In this document: positions 1 to 7,353 of the stretch, in pieces | Layout of the letters: every line of letters starts with the position of its first letter | Numbering within the stretch: the stretch's first letter is position 1 | Assembly: GCA_964406135.1 (NCBI GenBank) | Contig: CAYOQO010000014.1 | Span: 1-30,628, forward strand | Reading direction: 5' to 3' | DNA from: JACPFN01 sp964406135 | GTDB lineage: Bacteria; Babelota; Babeliae; Babelales; Chromulinivoraceae | DNA length: 30,628 nt | Translations under genes and position numbers: made by a program | Notes under the pieces: generated by a model | Database searches by the model: none | Told to the model about the DNA's origin: nothing | Seen by the model: only the letters and a program-made list of their open reading frames with translations

Positions 1-450
1 CCAATAAAAAATCAACGGCAAAGTGATGTAAGCCGAACGAGCAACTCAGGTCCTGAAAAAGATCCAGATGATGATGATCCGAAAAAACAAGGTAGTTCAG
101 CAGTTGCGGCAGCAAGTGGTAAAGTTGCTGTTGATGAAGTTAAAAAAACAATGAAATATACTGGCAATCCTAAGCATCATATAAATTCTAAAGGAGCTGC
201 TAGTAAGCCGCCACATAATGGACAAAAAACTCTTGAGCGTTCTGAATTAGTGCGAATAGATCCAAGAACAGGATTAAGTGATAGGGTAGCTACTGAAAAT
301 GGTAAAATTATTAAATTTCATGAACATGCGCCAGATGAATTTCATGGATATATTGAAGAAAACGTAAAACAAATGGATGAAGCTTATAAAAAAGCTTTGT
401 ATAAGGCTGGACTTATTAAATCTATTAAATCTTGCAAAGTGAAAAAATGA
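1..450 (+). CDS. C-terminal part of a probable polymorphic toxin (type 17-like toxin domain), truncated by the window edge
   Basis: The reading frame is open from base 1 to the TGA at 448-450, so this is the last 149 residues of a longer protein; the ATG at 151 is internal. A low-complexity linker (DPDDDDPKKQG, then an Ala/Ser stretch) precedes a compact basic C-terminal domain. Motifs seen are KHHINSKG, PPHNGQKTLERS, GKIIKFHEH, EFHGYIEEN and ALYKAGLI. From memory this order (NGQ..L..S, a short strand with GxIIxF, a (Y/F)HGx motif, then a helix ending in (K/A)GL) resembles polymorphic toxin type 17 domains found at the ends of Rhs/CDI-type proteins. The next gene overlaps the stop codon, as expected for a toxin-immunity pair. 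The toxic activity cannot be read from the sequence, and the N-terminal delivery part lies outside the window. Confidence 0.6.
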   Translation, partial: PIKNQRQSDVSRTSNSGPEKDPDDDDPKKQGSSAVAAASGKVAVDEVKKTMKYTGNPKHHINSKGAASKPPHNGQKTLERSELVRIDPRTGLSDRVATENGKIIKFHEHAPDEFHGYIEENVKQMDEAYKKALYKAGLIKSIKSCKVKK

Positions 451-1046
451 AAACATTAAAATTTATGATTACTAATAAGCAGTATATACAAGTTACATCA
501 GATGCAATTTTTGAAAAAGGTTGTTGTTTGTCGTGTCTAGAATGTGATGTTGATTATGTGGATGAAGAAAAAGGATTGATGATAAGGTTTGGGTATGCTC
601 AGGTGAATCAATTTTATGGAGGTTTTGTAGCTATGAATTTCATTCAAAATTTAATTGAGAATAAAAAATTTTTTGATACGAGCGTTACATCAGATCTTGG
701 ATTTGAATGGAATCAATTTTATGAAGGTTTAATAAAAAATACAGATATATTAGAAAAATATCATTTTGTGAGTAATGCTCATAAATTAATACGGCCGTAC
801 TATAATAGTTGGTTTTACAATGATGAACATGGAAACGTAATTTTTGAAATTACGCCATTTTATCCATTTCATTACGAAACTAAAAAAACTCATCCAGATT
901 TTATAACTTACAAACAATTTATGAAAAATTATAAACCAACGCTTAAAATGATTATTCCTAAAGAACGGCTGATTGAGTGGAATGAGCAAGCGAAATCGTA
1001 TAATCCTGATTATTGTGATACCGTAGTAAATTCTGAAAAAAAATAA
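447..1046 (+). CDS. Unknown 199-aa protein, candidate immunity protein for the upstream toxin
   Basis: The ATG at 447-449 overlaps the upstream TGA at 448-450 (ATGA), a classic translational-coupling arrangement. An in-frame TTG at 432 is a weaker start. The protein begins MKTLKFMITNKQYIQV, has no signal peptide or membrane segment, and is rich in aromatic and acidic residues. It carries a Cys cluster (GCCLSCLEC) near residue 30. I do not recognise the family. Its position directly behind a toxin-like C-terminus, its size and its probable cytosolic location fit an immunity protein that binds the toxin domain. That role is inferred from context only. It ends one base before the converging gene on the minus strand. 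Confidence 0.65.
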   Translation: MKTLKFMITNKQYIQVTSDAIFEKGCCLSCLECDVDYVDEEKGLMIRFGYAQVNQFYGGFVAMNFIQNLIENKKFFDTSVTSDLGFEWNQFYEGLIKNTDILEKYHFVSNAHKLIRPYYNSWFYNDEHGNVIFEITPFYPFHYETKKTHPDFITYKQFMKNYKPTLKMIIPKERLIEWNEQAKSYNPDYCDTVVNSEKK

Positions 1047-1047
1047 C

Positions 1048-2319
1048 TTACTTCTTCTCTGCTTGCAACCGCGCTTCCATTTCTTCTTGTTCTTTTAAAA
1101 CATCAGCAATGGTTGAAGCGTAAACGTGTTTAATGCAAAATACTGACATGTCTTCATTGCTGCATCCTGGAATAGTTTTTAAATGATCAAATTCTTTTTT
1201 AAGATCTGAATTTTCAAGACCTAAGCCTTTCCAATCAATTTCAGCATTAGTAATGAATTGTGGATGTTGAACGAAATAGCCTAAAATAATTTCTTCAAAA
1301 TTAATTGTTGGTAAATGAACTGTTGGAGTTTTGCACATACAAGGTTGTCGAAATCTGTAATCAATTAGTGCTGCATCAGCAGGAATATTCAGTAAGGTTT
1401 TAAGTTGAGCAAAAGAACCTGCAAATTGATAGCTATTGATAGTTATAATAGCTTGATCATTTGAAAATTCATTAAGATTTGTGGAAACAAAAATTTTATT
1501 TTTTAGTTTAAATAAAATATATTTTTCTCCGTTTGTACCACCACAAGTACAAAATTGTATTTTATGTAATAAAATAGGTTGTTTTTTTTGTTTAATTTTT
1601 TCAAGAATAAGCTTAAAGCTTGGAAAGCAAGCAGTCATTAAAGAAAAAGCAGACGAATAATGCTTAGATTCTATCTGATTTAAAATTTTGCAATCTTGAG
1701 ATGACCCACATTTTAATGCAAGATTTTGCTCATATTCTACCGATAGTTGACATACTTTCATTTTTGCGAGTTCTCTAAGTTTATCTATTTTATTTATACT
1801 AATTTTATTATGCATTAAATTTTTAATTTCTTGTCTTGTTAAGTGAATAATATGACATAATGATGTAAGCAAAAGCTGTGAAGATGGAGTAAAATAAATT
1901 TGATGTTCTTCTATAAAATCTGACATAAATGAATACTTATAACTTGCAAGATTTTTTTTAATAAAATTAGAATCATTGAAGCGTAAATTTATTATAAGAT
2001 TATTAATTTTATTGATTAAGGATAGTAATTTAATTTTTTCTTGATTAAGTTCACTTATTAAAGTTTTTTCGTCTTCAAATAAATCAAGAAGCATAGATGC
2101 TCTGGTCTGACATTTGGCGTCACCAACATGCCCATCAAAAAAAAACAATTGTTTTTTTTGAATAAAATCAATTGTTTTGAGCATGACTTGAGCTTCAAAA
2201 ATATAAATTAAAAGCTCTTTTTTGATAAGTTCAACTATCGGATAAGGTATATTTTTTCTATGTACGAGTAATCCAATAGAACAATCTTTTTTTGATATAA
2301 AACTCACAAATTCCCCCAT
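1048..2319 (-). CDS. Hypothetical 423-aa cytosolic protein with C-terminal Cys motifs
   Basis: A long open frame with no signal peptide or membrane segment. The N-terminal half is helical and rich in Lys, Leu and Ile. The C-terminal half contains CTCGGTNGEKY and later CMCKTP, which could bind a metal. I do not recognise the family. The ATG at 2319 has no Shine-Dalgarno sequence, whereas the GTG at 2307 (giving MSFISKKDCS) is preceded by GGGGGAA, the same signal used by the genes at 8282, 17517 and 18530, so the real start may be 2307. The stop lies one base from the stop of the converging gene, leaving no room for a separate terminator. Confidence 0.7.
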   Translation of the reverse strand: MGEFVSFISKKDCSIGLLVHRKNIPYPIVELIKKELLIYIFEAQVMLKTIDFIQKKQLFFFDGHVGDAKCQTRASMLLDLFEDEKTLISELNQEKIKLLSLINKINNLIINLRFNDSNFIKKNLASYKYSFMSDFIEEHQIYFTPSSQLLLTSLCHIIHLTRQEIKNLMHNKISINKIDKLRELAKMKVCQLSVEYEQNLALKCGSSQDCKILNQIESKHYSSAFSLMTACFPSFKLILEKIKQKKQPILLHKIQFCTCGGTNGEKYILFKLKNKIFVSTNLNEFSNDQAIITINSYQFAGSFAQLKTLLNIPADAALIDYRFRQPCMCKTPTVHLPTINFEEIILGYFVQHPQFITNAEIDWKGLGLENSDLKKEFDHLKTIPGCSNEDMSVFCIKHVYASTIADVLKEQEEMEARLQAEKK

Positions 2320-2456
2320 TGATTTAGTCTTAAGTAATATATCAAAAAAAGGCTTTAAAATGCCATAATTTTAATAAAAAATCACATTTTCATTGTTTGA
2401 ATAGTTTGATAAGCATTGTAAATCGATAAATTGATCGTAAATGTTTAATTTTTAAT

Positions 2457-4886
2457 TTAAAAAGTTGAATACTTTAAAAGTACTCCTGAGGATAAGTCAA
2501 AGTCAAAAACAGGATTAAATGAAGTGCTATACATACTATAATTGTTGACAGGGCTACGAATTCCAGGTTGGCTTGGATTATTTTGATATGATCCATGGCT
2601 TTGTATGTGTCCAAGTAGTGTTTTGTTAAATTTATAAAAGGTGACTGTTAAAGAACCAGGATTTTGGGGGGTTAAGTTTTCATGGTTTGGAACAGTTGGG
2701 ATTATATAAATACCATTTTCCCAATCTTTTTGCGTAAGATTTGATAAAAATGGAGGAAGGTTACCGTTTTCAATAATTTGGCAACGAGTAAATTTTGAGC
2801 TTTGAAATACTTCATAAAGGTCATAATAAAGAGTTGCTATCGGCTGATTGGTTTTTGGGTGTTTTAAAATATAGGTTGTGTGTATGACACCACTTTTATC
2901 AATTGGTGATGTTGCTTGAACGCTGAGTAGATGTTTGTTAAGTGTTGGCATTGATTCATACGTTACTTTAAAATTATTTTTGACGCCTAGTTTTAAGTTA
3001 AGTAAATGTGGAGGAACCGTTGATCCTGTCCAGTTTTTATCTTTATTGATAAAAGAAAGATTTATTTCAGAAGTTTTTTCATTTAAATATAAAAACTGTT
3101 GGCTTAATATTTGATTTTTTTTGTTTGTCCATTGTAATCGGTAAAGGCTTGATTGTATTTTTGTTAATTCTGCAAATACTCCATCTTTTATTTCTGTGAC
3201 TAAAATACTACAAAATATCGTCCACGGTTGATAAAGAGGTTGTGTATAAAATCCAAAAAATCCCTTAGTTGAAAATAAATTTTGTGACACATTTCTTTGT
3301 GATTTTTGTGGATGTAGTTGCATTTGAAAATTGAGATAAAAAAATGCAGATCCGTTGGCAATGATATTGCCATCTGAGTCTTGAGAACTGTGTAGTTGTG
3401 GGAGGTCTGAACAATAATTTAAGTTTGTTTCATATAGTGTTGATCCCATGAGCCATGTTGCATCGTGAAATGTGTTGCCAGAGGTTAAAAGATTGTACAG
3501 ATCAATGACAAAAACATGTTTATTTTCCATGTCAAAGCAACCGAGGCCGGTAAAATATTGCAATGCATCACCAAAGGTTTTTGGACCGAAAAATTTATGG
3601 TTTGAAAGCGTGGCAATTAAACAAGAATTTTCAAGCATCCAGTATGCCTGCAATGTTGAATTGGTCCATAAAAATTGAGGCAAGATAATGAGTGGATAAT
3701 TTTTGGTAGCAATTATTTTATTTTTTACTTCAAGAACTGTGGTGATCGATGGTTGAAATACATTCATGGTTGTAGCAGAGTTTTGGCCAGTTATAGGTGC
3801 AATTTTAATTGCTTCGTTGTTGATTTGCATTGAAAGCAAATATGGACCAGAAAGTTTTGATAGATTGATTGCTTGAATTCGTTGATCAATGTTTGGCTGC
3901 GATGCTTCAGATGCTGATGGATTTTGCATTAAAACTAAATACCAATCTTGAGGTGTTGCAAGGTATTTAGAACTAGTTGGAAGGCCATTCATATCAATGG
4001 TATCTTTTTTTGTGTTTGGTAAAGATTGTAAAAATGTGACGAGTTCTTTTCCAGAAAGAACTTTGAGACTGATGTTGATTGAAGGGTCGGTTGCGTTTTC
4101 TACAATTTCAAAATAGTTATTTGTTGTTGCAGTCGGTTGCTGCGTTCCCTTTGTTGTAGGTGTTTGAAGTGCTGCGGTGTGTAGATTAACTTCGTTTAAG
4201 CCAGGATTAAGTTCGCCGATTTGGATCGTTGTTTTTCCATCAAGTGATGTTTGGTTGATTTTAAATTGAGCTTGCGTGTTGTTTTGAATATTGACAATGA
4301 TGCCCATGTCACGGCAGTCGCCGGTAAAGTTCACTGTGGGGTTGTTATTTTCAACGGTAATTGATGCAATTGAGCCAAGGCGAGTGACCGTGTCATGCAG
4401 ATGAGTTGTTGCGTAATTCCAGTGAATTTGTCCGTTTGGATCATTGGTAAATTTGGGAAATGTTGCAGGGTTGAGTTCTTGGGCCATGAGGTTAAAGAAG
4501 TTGGTGGATAGGAAATTTTTTAAAGTATCTGGATCCCGGATCAAGTCCGGGATGACAGGAGAAGATGGGTCCCCCGACTTTGTCAATGCTACGCCGGGCT
4601 GCGCCGTAGAAGCTTGTAAAAATTGCTGGTACAGCTGTTGCCAGCCAGCAAGGATTGCAGGTGACATTTTGGCTTTTTGCAGTTCTGTAAAGTATGGAAC
4701 ATGGGTTGGTGTTACTCGAGTTGCAGAAACTGGAATTGGAGTAATGGCTGGTGTAACTTTTGTTGCTTGAACTTGCTTGGGGATTATTTTTGGTTCTGGT
4801 TTTGATAGTACGGGAGTTGGGGCTGTGTTGGTCCAAGCAGCTGTAGCACATGAAAACAGTAACGTTATAATTTTTAAAAATTTCAT
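2457..4886 (-). CDS. Large exported protein of unknown function (809 aa)
   Basis: The start is the ATG at 4886, preceded by AAAGG; an in-frame TTG at 4904 is less likely. The N-terminus MKFLKIITLLFSCATAAWT is a signal peptide, followed by a Pro/Thr-rich region with repeated V(T/S)P steps (residues about 20-65). The remaining 700 residues look globular and beta-rich, with many Asn, Thr and aromatic residues and few Cys. There is no membrane anchor or catalytic motif that I recognise. Two palindromic repeats are translated in frame around residues 92-119, one giving VIPDLIRDP, so this linker tolerates insertions. It is divergent from the LysE-type gene at 5000. A surface or periplasmic role is inferred from the signal peptide alone. 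Confidence 0.75.
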   Translation of the reverse strand: MKFLKIITLLFSCATAAWTNTAPTPVLSKPEPKIIPKQVQATKVTPAITPIPVSATRVTPTHVPYFTELQKAKMSPAILAGWQQLYQQFLQASTAQPGVALTKSGDPSSPVIPDLIRDPDTLKNFLSTNFFNLMAQELNPATFPKFTNDPNGQIHWNYATTHLHDTVTRLGSIASITVENNNPTVNFTGDCRDMGIIVNIQNNTQAQFKINQTSLDGKTTIQIGELNPGLNEVNLHTAALQTPTTKGTQQPTATTNNYFEIVENATDPSINISLKVLSGKELVTFLQSLPNTKKDTIDMNGLPTSSKYLATPQDWYLVLMQNPSASEASQPNIDQRIQAINLSKLSGPYLLSMQINNEAIKIAPITGQNSATTMNVFQPSITTVLEVKNKIIATKNYPLIILPQFLWTNSTLQAYWMLENSCLIATLSNHKFFGPKTFGDALQYFTGLGCFDMENKHVFVIDLYNLLTSGNTFHDATWLMGSTLYETNLNYCSDLPQLHSSQDSDGNIIANGSAFFYLNFQMQLHPQKSQRNVSQNLFSTKGFFGFYTQPLYQPWTIFCSILVTEIKDGVFAELTKIQSSLYRLQWTNKKNQILSQQFLYLNEKTSEINLSFINKDKNWTGSTVPPHLLNLKLGVKNNFKVTYESMPTLNKHLLSVQATSPIDKSGVIHTTYILKHPKTNQPIATLYYDLYEVFQSSKFTRCQIIENGNLPPFLSNLTQKDWENGIYIIPTVPNHENLTPQNPGSLTVTFYKFNKTLLGHIQSHGSYQNNPSQPGIRSPVNNYSMYSTSFNPVFDFDLSSGVLLKYSTF
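4530..4560. repeat. Short palindromic repeat inside a coding gene
   Basis: CCCGGA (4535-4540) and TCCGGG (4546-4551) form a stem around TCAAG, flanked by GGAT and GATGAC. The same GGATCC...GATGACxGGA layout recurs at 22966-23015, and a CCCCG/CGGGG version lies at 10485-10514. Here it is read in frame on the minus strand as VIPDLIRDP. Elements of this shape are known in many bacteria as dispersed intergenic palindromes; the family match is from memory. Confidence 0.7.
4589..4609. repeat. Second, imperfect palindrome in the same coding linker
   Basis: CTACG (4589-4593) pairs with CGTAG (4605-4609), with two further G-C pairs inside after one mismatch. It lies 28 bases from the CCCGGA palindrome and is also translated in frame. 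It is locally much richer in G+C than its surroundings. A GCTACG core also occurs in the structured spacer at 15091-15112. Confidence 0.5.
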
Positions 4887-4948
4887 AAAATTCAAACCTT
4901 TCAATACGCGTCATTTGAAATGGGATGCATTTCTTGCAGACTCATACT

Positions 4949-4981
4949 AAAATAATTTTGAACGAAAGTTCAAATTATTTT
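4949..4981 (+). promoter_or_regulatory. Leader hairpin just upstream of the LysE-type exporter
   Basis: A 14-bp stem (AAAATAATTTTGAAC, one bulged T, against GTTCAAATTATTTT) is capped by a GAAA tetraloop. It ends five bases before the Shine-Dalgarno sequence at 4986-4992. It has no following U-run and sits inside the probable 5' leader, so it looks like a translational or mRNA-stability element or a dyad operator rather than a terminator. The stem is direct observation; the role is inferred. Confidence 0.5.
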
Positions 4982-4999
4982 AAACGAAGGAGAAAAATT

Positions 5000-5626
5000 A
5001 TGGATATGTCGTATGCCGCTCAAGGTTACGTGTTAGGCTTTTCTGTCGCAACCACCATTGGAGTCAGCGGGGTGCTCTGTCTTCAAAATATCATGACAGG
5101 TCGAGTATCAGTCGCTTTAGCATCAGTTTTTGCTGCAGCATTTGCAGACGCTTGTTGTGCCCTCTTGGTAGTTTTTGGTTTGCAAGCAGGACAGCAATTT
5201 TTATTGCAATATCAATCGATATTGTCAATTATGACAGGATTGTTTTTATGTGGTTTGGGAATTCGCAAAATTTTTGAATCAGTACAATTTGATCCGTTAC
5301 ATAAAGAAAATACAAAGATTTTGCATGCATTTTTGTCAGTATTTTTTTTAGCAGTAGTTGATCCAGTTTCAATTCTTGATTTTATGGCTCTTTGCATGGG
5401 GCTTACGTTAGATTTTTCAGTGACACGTCATGCAGTACAATTTGTTCTGGGACTTTTTGCTGGATCTTTGACCTGGTGGGGATTGTTGTGTGTAGTTTTG
5501 CTGTGTTTTCGTCAGGCGATTCCGGTGTTTGTTTTTCAAAGATTGCAGCAGGTTGTTGGTGTTTTTATTTTTGGATTTGGAATTTGGATTTTGAAAGCTG
5601 TGTTGGCATTGAAAATCGCTGCTTGA
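5000..5626 (+). CDS. LysE/RhtB-type membrane exporter
   Basis: The 208-aa protein starts at ATG 5000 behind GAAGGAG; an in-frame ATG at 4925 would run through the hairpin and is unlikely. It has about six hydrophobic segments. The N-terminus (AAQGYVLGFSVATTIGVSG), the pattern AAAFADACCALLVVFGL near residue 50-65, and LFLCGLGIRKIF near 85-95 follow the LysE/RhtB layout, in which the second helix carries a (A/G)D..(L/C)ALL pattern. Family members export amino acids or related small molecules across the inner membrane; the substrate here cannot be told. The usual N-terminal PGP motif is replaced by GVSG, a divergence worth noting. Confidence 0.75.
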   Translation: MDMSYAAQGYVLGFSVATTIGVSGVLCLQNIMTGRVSVALASVFAAAFADACCALLVVFGLQAGQQFLLQYQSILSIMTGLFLCGLGIRKIFESVQFDPLHKENTKILHAFLSVFFLAVVDPVSILDFMALCMGLTLDFSVTRHAVQFVLGLFAGSLTWWGLLCVVLLCFRQAIPVFVFQRLQQVVGVFIFGFGIWILKAVLALKIAA

Positions 5627-5630
5627 ACTA

Positions 5631-5660
5631 TTGATTTTGCAGTACTATTTTGGATATTCT
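5631..5660 (+). promoter_or_regulatory. Promoter candidate of the ankyrin-like gene
   Basis: TTGATT (5631-5636), an 18-base spacer, then TATTCT (5655-5660). The same pair of hexamers with the same 18-base spacing but a different spacer sequence occurs at 7086-7115 before the sister gene, which supports both as functional. The -35 starts just after the LysE-type stop codon. Confidence 0.55.
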
Positions 5661-5897
5661 TTAAGTATAAGTTTAATTTTATAGGGGAGTTTTAAAGGTT
5701 ATGGATTTTAAACAAAAATTATATTCAATGCTGATCGGACTATTGATCAGTTCGTCGGTAGCGCCAGCTGGAATAGCGCCAGTTTCTAGTAGTTTATCAC
5801 GATATCCTGCATCGTATGGTGCAAAAGCAATGCCAGCATGGTCAAATTCAGGAGTGGGTAGTCAAGGCATTCCAAATCCACAAGCAACATTAAATCC
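5655..5897 (+). repeat. Leader cassette, copy 1 (5' UTR, signal peptide and spacer)
   Basis: From TATTCT through the ribosome binding site and codon 66 this region is nearly identical to 7110-7353. The coding part (from about 5712) differs at only a small number of bases, then similarity stops abruptly after the codons for TLNP. The shared peptide includes IAPVS, YGAKAMPAWSNSGVGSQGIP and NPQATLNP. Confidence 0.8.
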
Positions 5898-6963
5898 TAA
5901 AGTATTAGCGTTTGTTGCTCAACCTGAAGCATTTACAGAACCTTTGACGCAGCCAAGAATTAAGCCACATCCAACAATGTCTGGTCGAGGAATGGGAGCT
6001 TTTCGAGGAACAGGTGCTAACTTAATGCGTGCAACATCACCTGTGCTGATGAGCAGATCTGAAGCAACAAATTTAAGCGCTGATAAAGATTTGTATGATG
6101 GGATTCAGTCTGGCAGTGTAGATGAAGTAATTCAGGCAATTAAAGATGGGGCAAATGTTAATAGTTTAAAAATTGAAAACCGAAGATCTGGAGAAACAGA
6201 AGTTGTAGTTCCATTAAAAGAAGTTTTAAAAACTTTGAAAAAGGAAGAAGAATATTCTAAAGTTTTTAAAAATATGTCTACTCAACCTATCCTTAACATA
6301 ATTGAATTGTTATTGGATAATGGAGCAAATCCATCCGCTATAAATATTAATAATATTATGACAACGGGGAATGATCAATTGTTTGATTTATTTATGAACA
6401 AAAATGCTCAATTTGATGTTTATACTCCAGGTTATATAAAGAAGGATACTCGAACTGTTACTCCACATATGGTTGATACTTATTTATCTACCAAACCAAG
6501 ATTGGATACGGGGTATTTATCAGGTTTATTAGATAATCTTCAAACTGAGATGGATAAATTTAATATTGATCAATACTATTTGGTTCCGTTATTTATGAAA
6601 CATGGTTATCAATTTAATCTTACTGATCTTGAGAGAACTTTTTCATCAAACGTTTCAGATTTTAAAGTTTTGAAAACATTATTATCTTCAGATTTATTGT
6701 CAAAAGATGATTATGGACGAGAATTAAATCCAGTAGAAGTTTATGGACATCTTGTTAAAAGGCTTGAAAAATTAAAAACTGATATTGATCAGCCCATAGA
6801 ATGGTCGAATAAGCCAAGAAAGTACACTGTTGAAGATGTAAATGAAGTTTTAAATATTGCGCATGACCGATTGAATCAAGCAACAAATGAAGCTTCTTTT
6901 ATGAATCGTGCAAGTAAAGCCTTTAAAGGCGGTATGAGTTCAATGTGGCGTTCATCACGTTAA
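5701..6963 (+). CDS. Exported ankyrin-repeat-like protein (420 aa)
   Basis: Starts at ATG 5701 behind GGGGAG and AAAGG. Residues 1-25 form a signal peptide (LYSMLIGLLISSSVAPAG). Residues 26-66 are a conserved spacer shared with the next gene. From about residue 133 come ankyrin-like units: LYDGIQSGSVDEVIQAIKDG followed by ANVNS, and NIIELLLDNGANPSAIN. Later segments are more degenerate, still helical repeats. The C-terminus is basic and Ser-rich (KGGMSSMWRSSR). Ankyrin proteins bind other proteins, and in host-associated bacteria are often effectors; that role is inferred. It is followed by a clear terminator. Confidence 0.75.
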   Translation: MDFKQKLYSMLIGLLISSSVAPAGIAPVSSSLSRYPASYGAKAMPAWSNSGVGSQGIPNPQATLNPKVLAFVAQPEAFTEPLTQPRIKPHPTMSGRGMGAFRGTGANLMRATSPVLMSRSEATNLSADKDLYDGIQSGSVDEVIQAIKDGANVNSLKIENRRSGETEVVVPLKEVLKTLKKEEEYSKVFKNMSTQPILNIIELLLDNGANPSAININNIMTTGNDQLFDLFMNKNAQFDVYTPGYIKKDTRTVTPHMVDTYLSTKPRLDTGYLSGLLDNLQTEMDKFNIDQYYLVPLFMKHGYQFNLTDLERTFSSNVSDFKVLKTLLSSDLLSKDDYGRELNPVEVYGHLVKRLEKLKTDIDQPIEWSNKPRKYTVEDVNEVLNIAHDRLNQATNEASFMNRASKAFKGGMSSMWRSSR

Positions 6964-6985
6964 AATGAGAGTTATATAATTTTTC

Positions 6986-7020
6986 AAAAAAACCTTTGAT
7001 TAAATTCAAAGGTTTTTTTT
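6986..7020 (+). terminator. Rho-independent terminator after the ankyrin-like gene
   Basis: AAAAAACCTTTGA and TCAAAGGTTTTTTTT form a stem of about 12 bp around TTAAAT, ending in eight Ts. Confidence 0.85.
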
Positions 7021-7085
7021 GATTGAAAGGTGAATTTGGGGATTTTTTTAAAAAACAGATGAGTGTGCAAAAGCCTTCAAAACTA

Positions 7086-7115
7086 TTGATTTTGACTGAT
7101 TGTTTACAGTATTCT
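7086..7115 (+). promoter_or_regulatory. Promoter candidate of the J-domain gene
   Basis: TTGATT (7086-7091), 18 bases, TATTCT (7110-7115), then the same UTR as the sister gene. The spacer differs from copy 1 while both hexamers are kept. Confidence 0.55.
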
Positions 7116-7353
7116 TTAAGTATAAGTTTAATTTTTATGGGGGAGTTTTAAAAATTATGAAGTTTCAACAAAAATTATATTCAATGCTGATCGGATTATT
7201 GATCAGTTCGTCGGTAGCGCCAGCTGGAATAGCACCAGTTTCTGGTAGTTTGTCATCGTATGCAGCGCCGTATGGTGCAAAAGCAATGCCAGCATGGTCA
7301 AATTCAGGAGTGGGTAGTCAAGGCATTCCAAATCCACAGGCAACATTAAATCC
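7110..7353 (+). repeat. Leader cassette, copy 2
   Basis: Second copy of the promoter-proximal UTR, signal peptide and spacer found at 5655-5897. Differences include a few silent changes and a short changed stretch (SSYAAP against SRYPAS). Identity ends at the codons for LNP. Confidence 0.8.

Noticed and set aside
4444..4770. A 108-codon plus-strand frame
   Set aside because: Antisense to the exported protein; its length comes from the G+C-rich repeat having few stop codons. No ribosome site.
4492..4914. A 140-codon minus-strand frame containing CHPGLDPGSRYF
   Set aside because: It overlaps the 809-aa exported protein in another frame. The HPGLDPGSR peptide is only the palindromic repeat read in an alternative frame.
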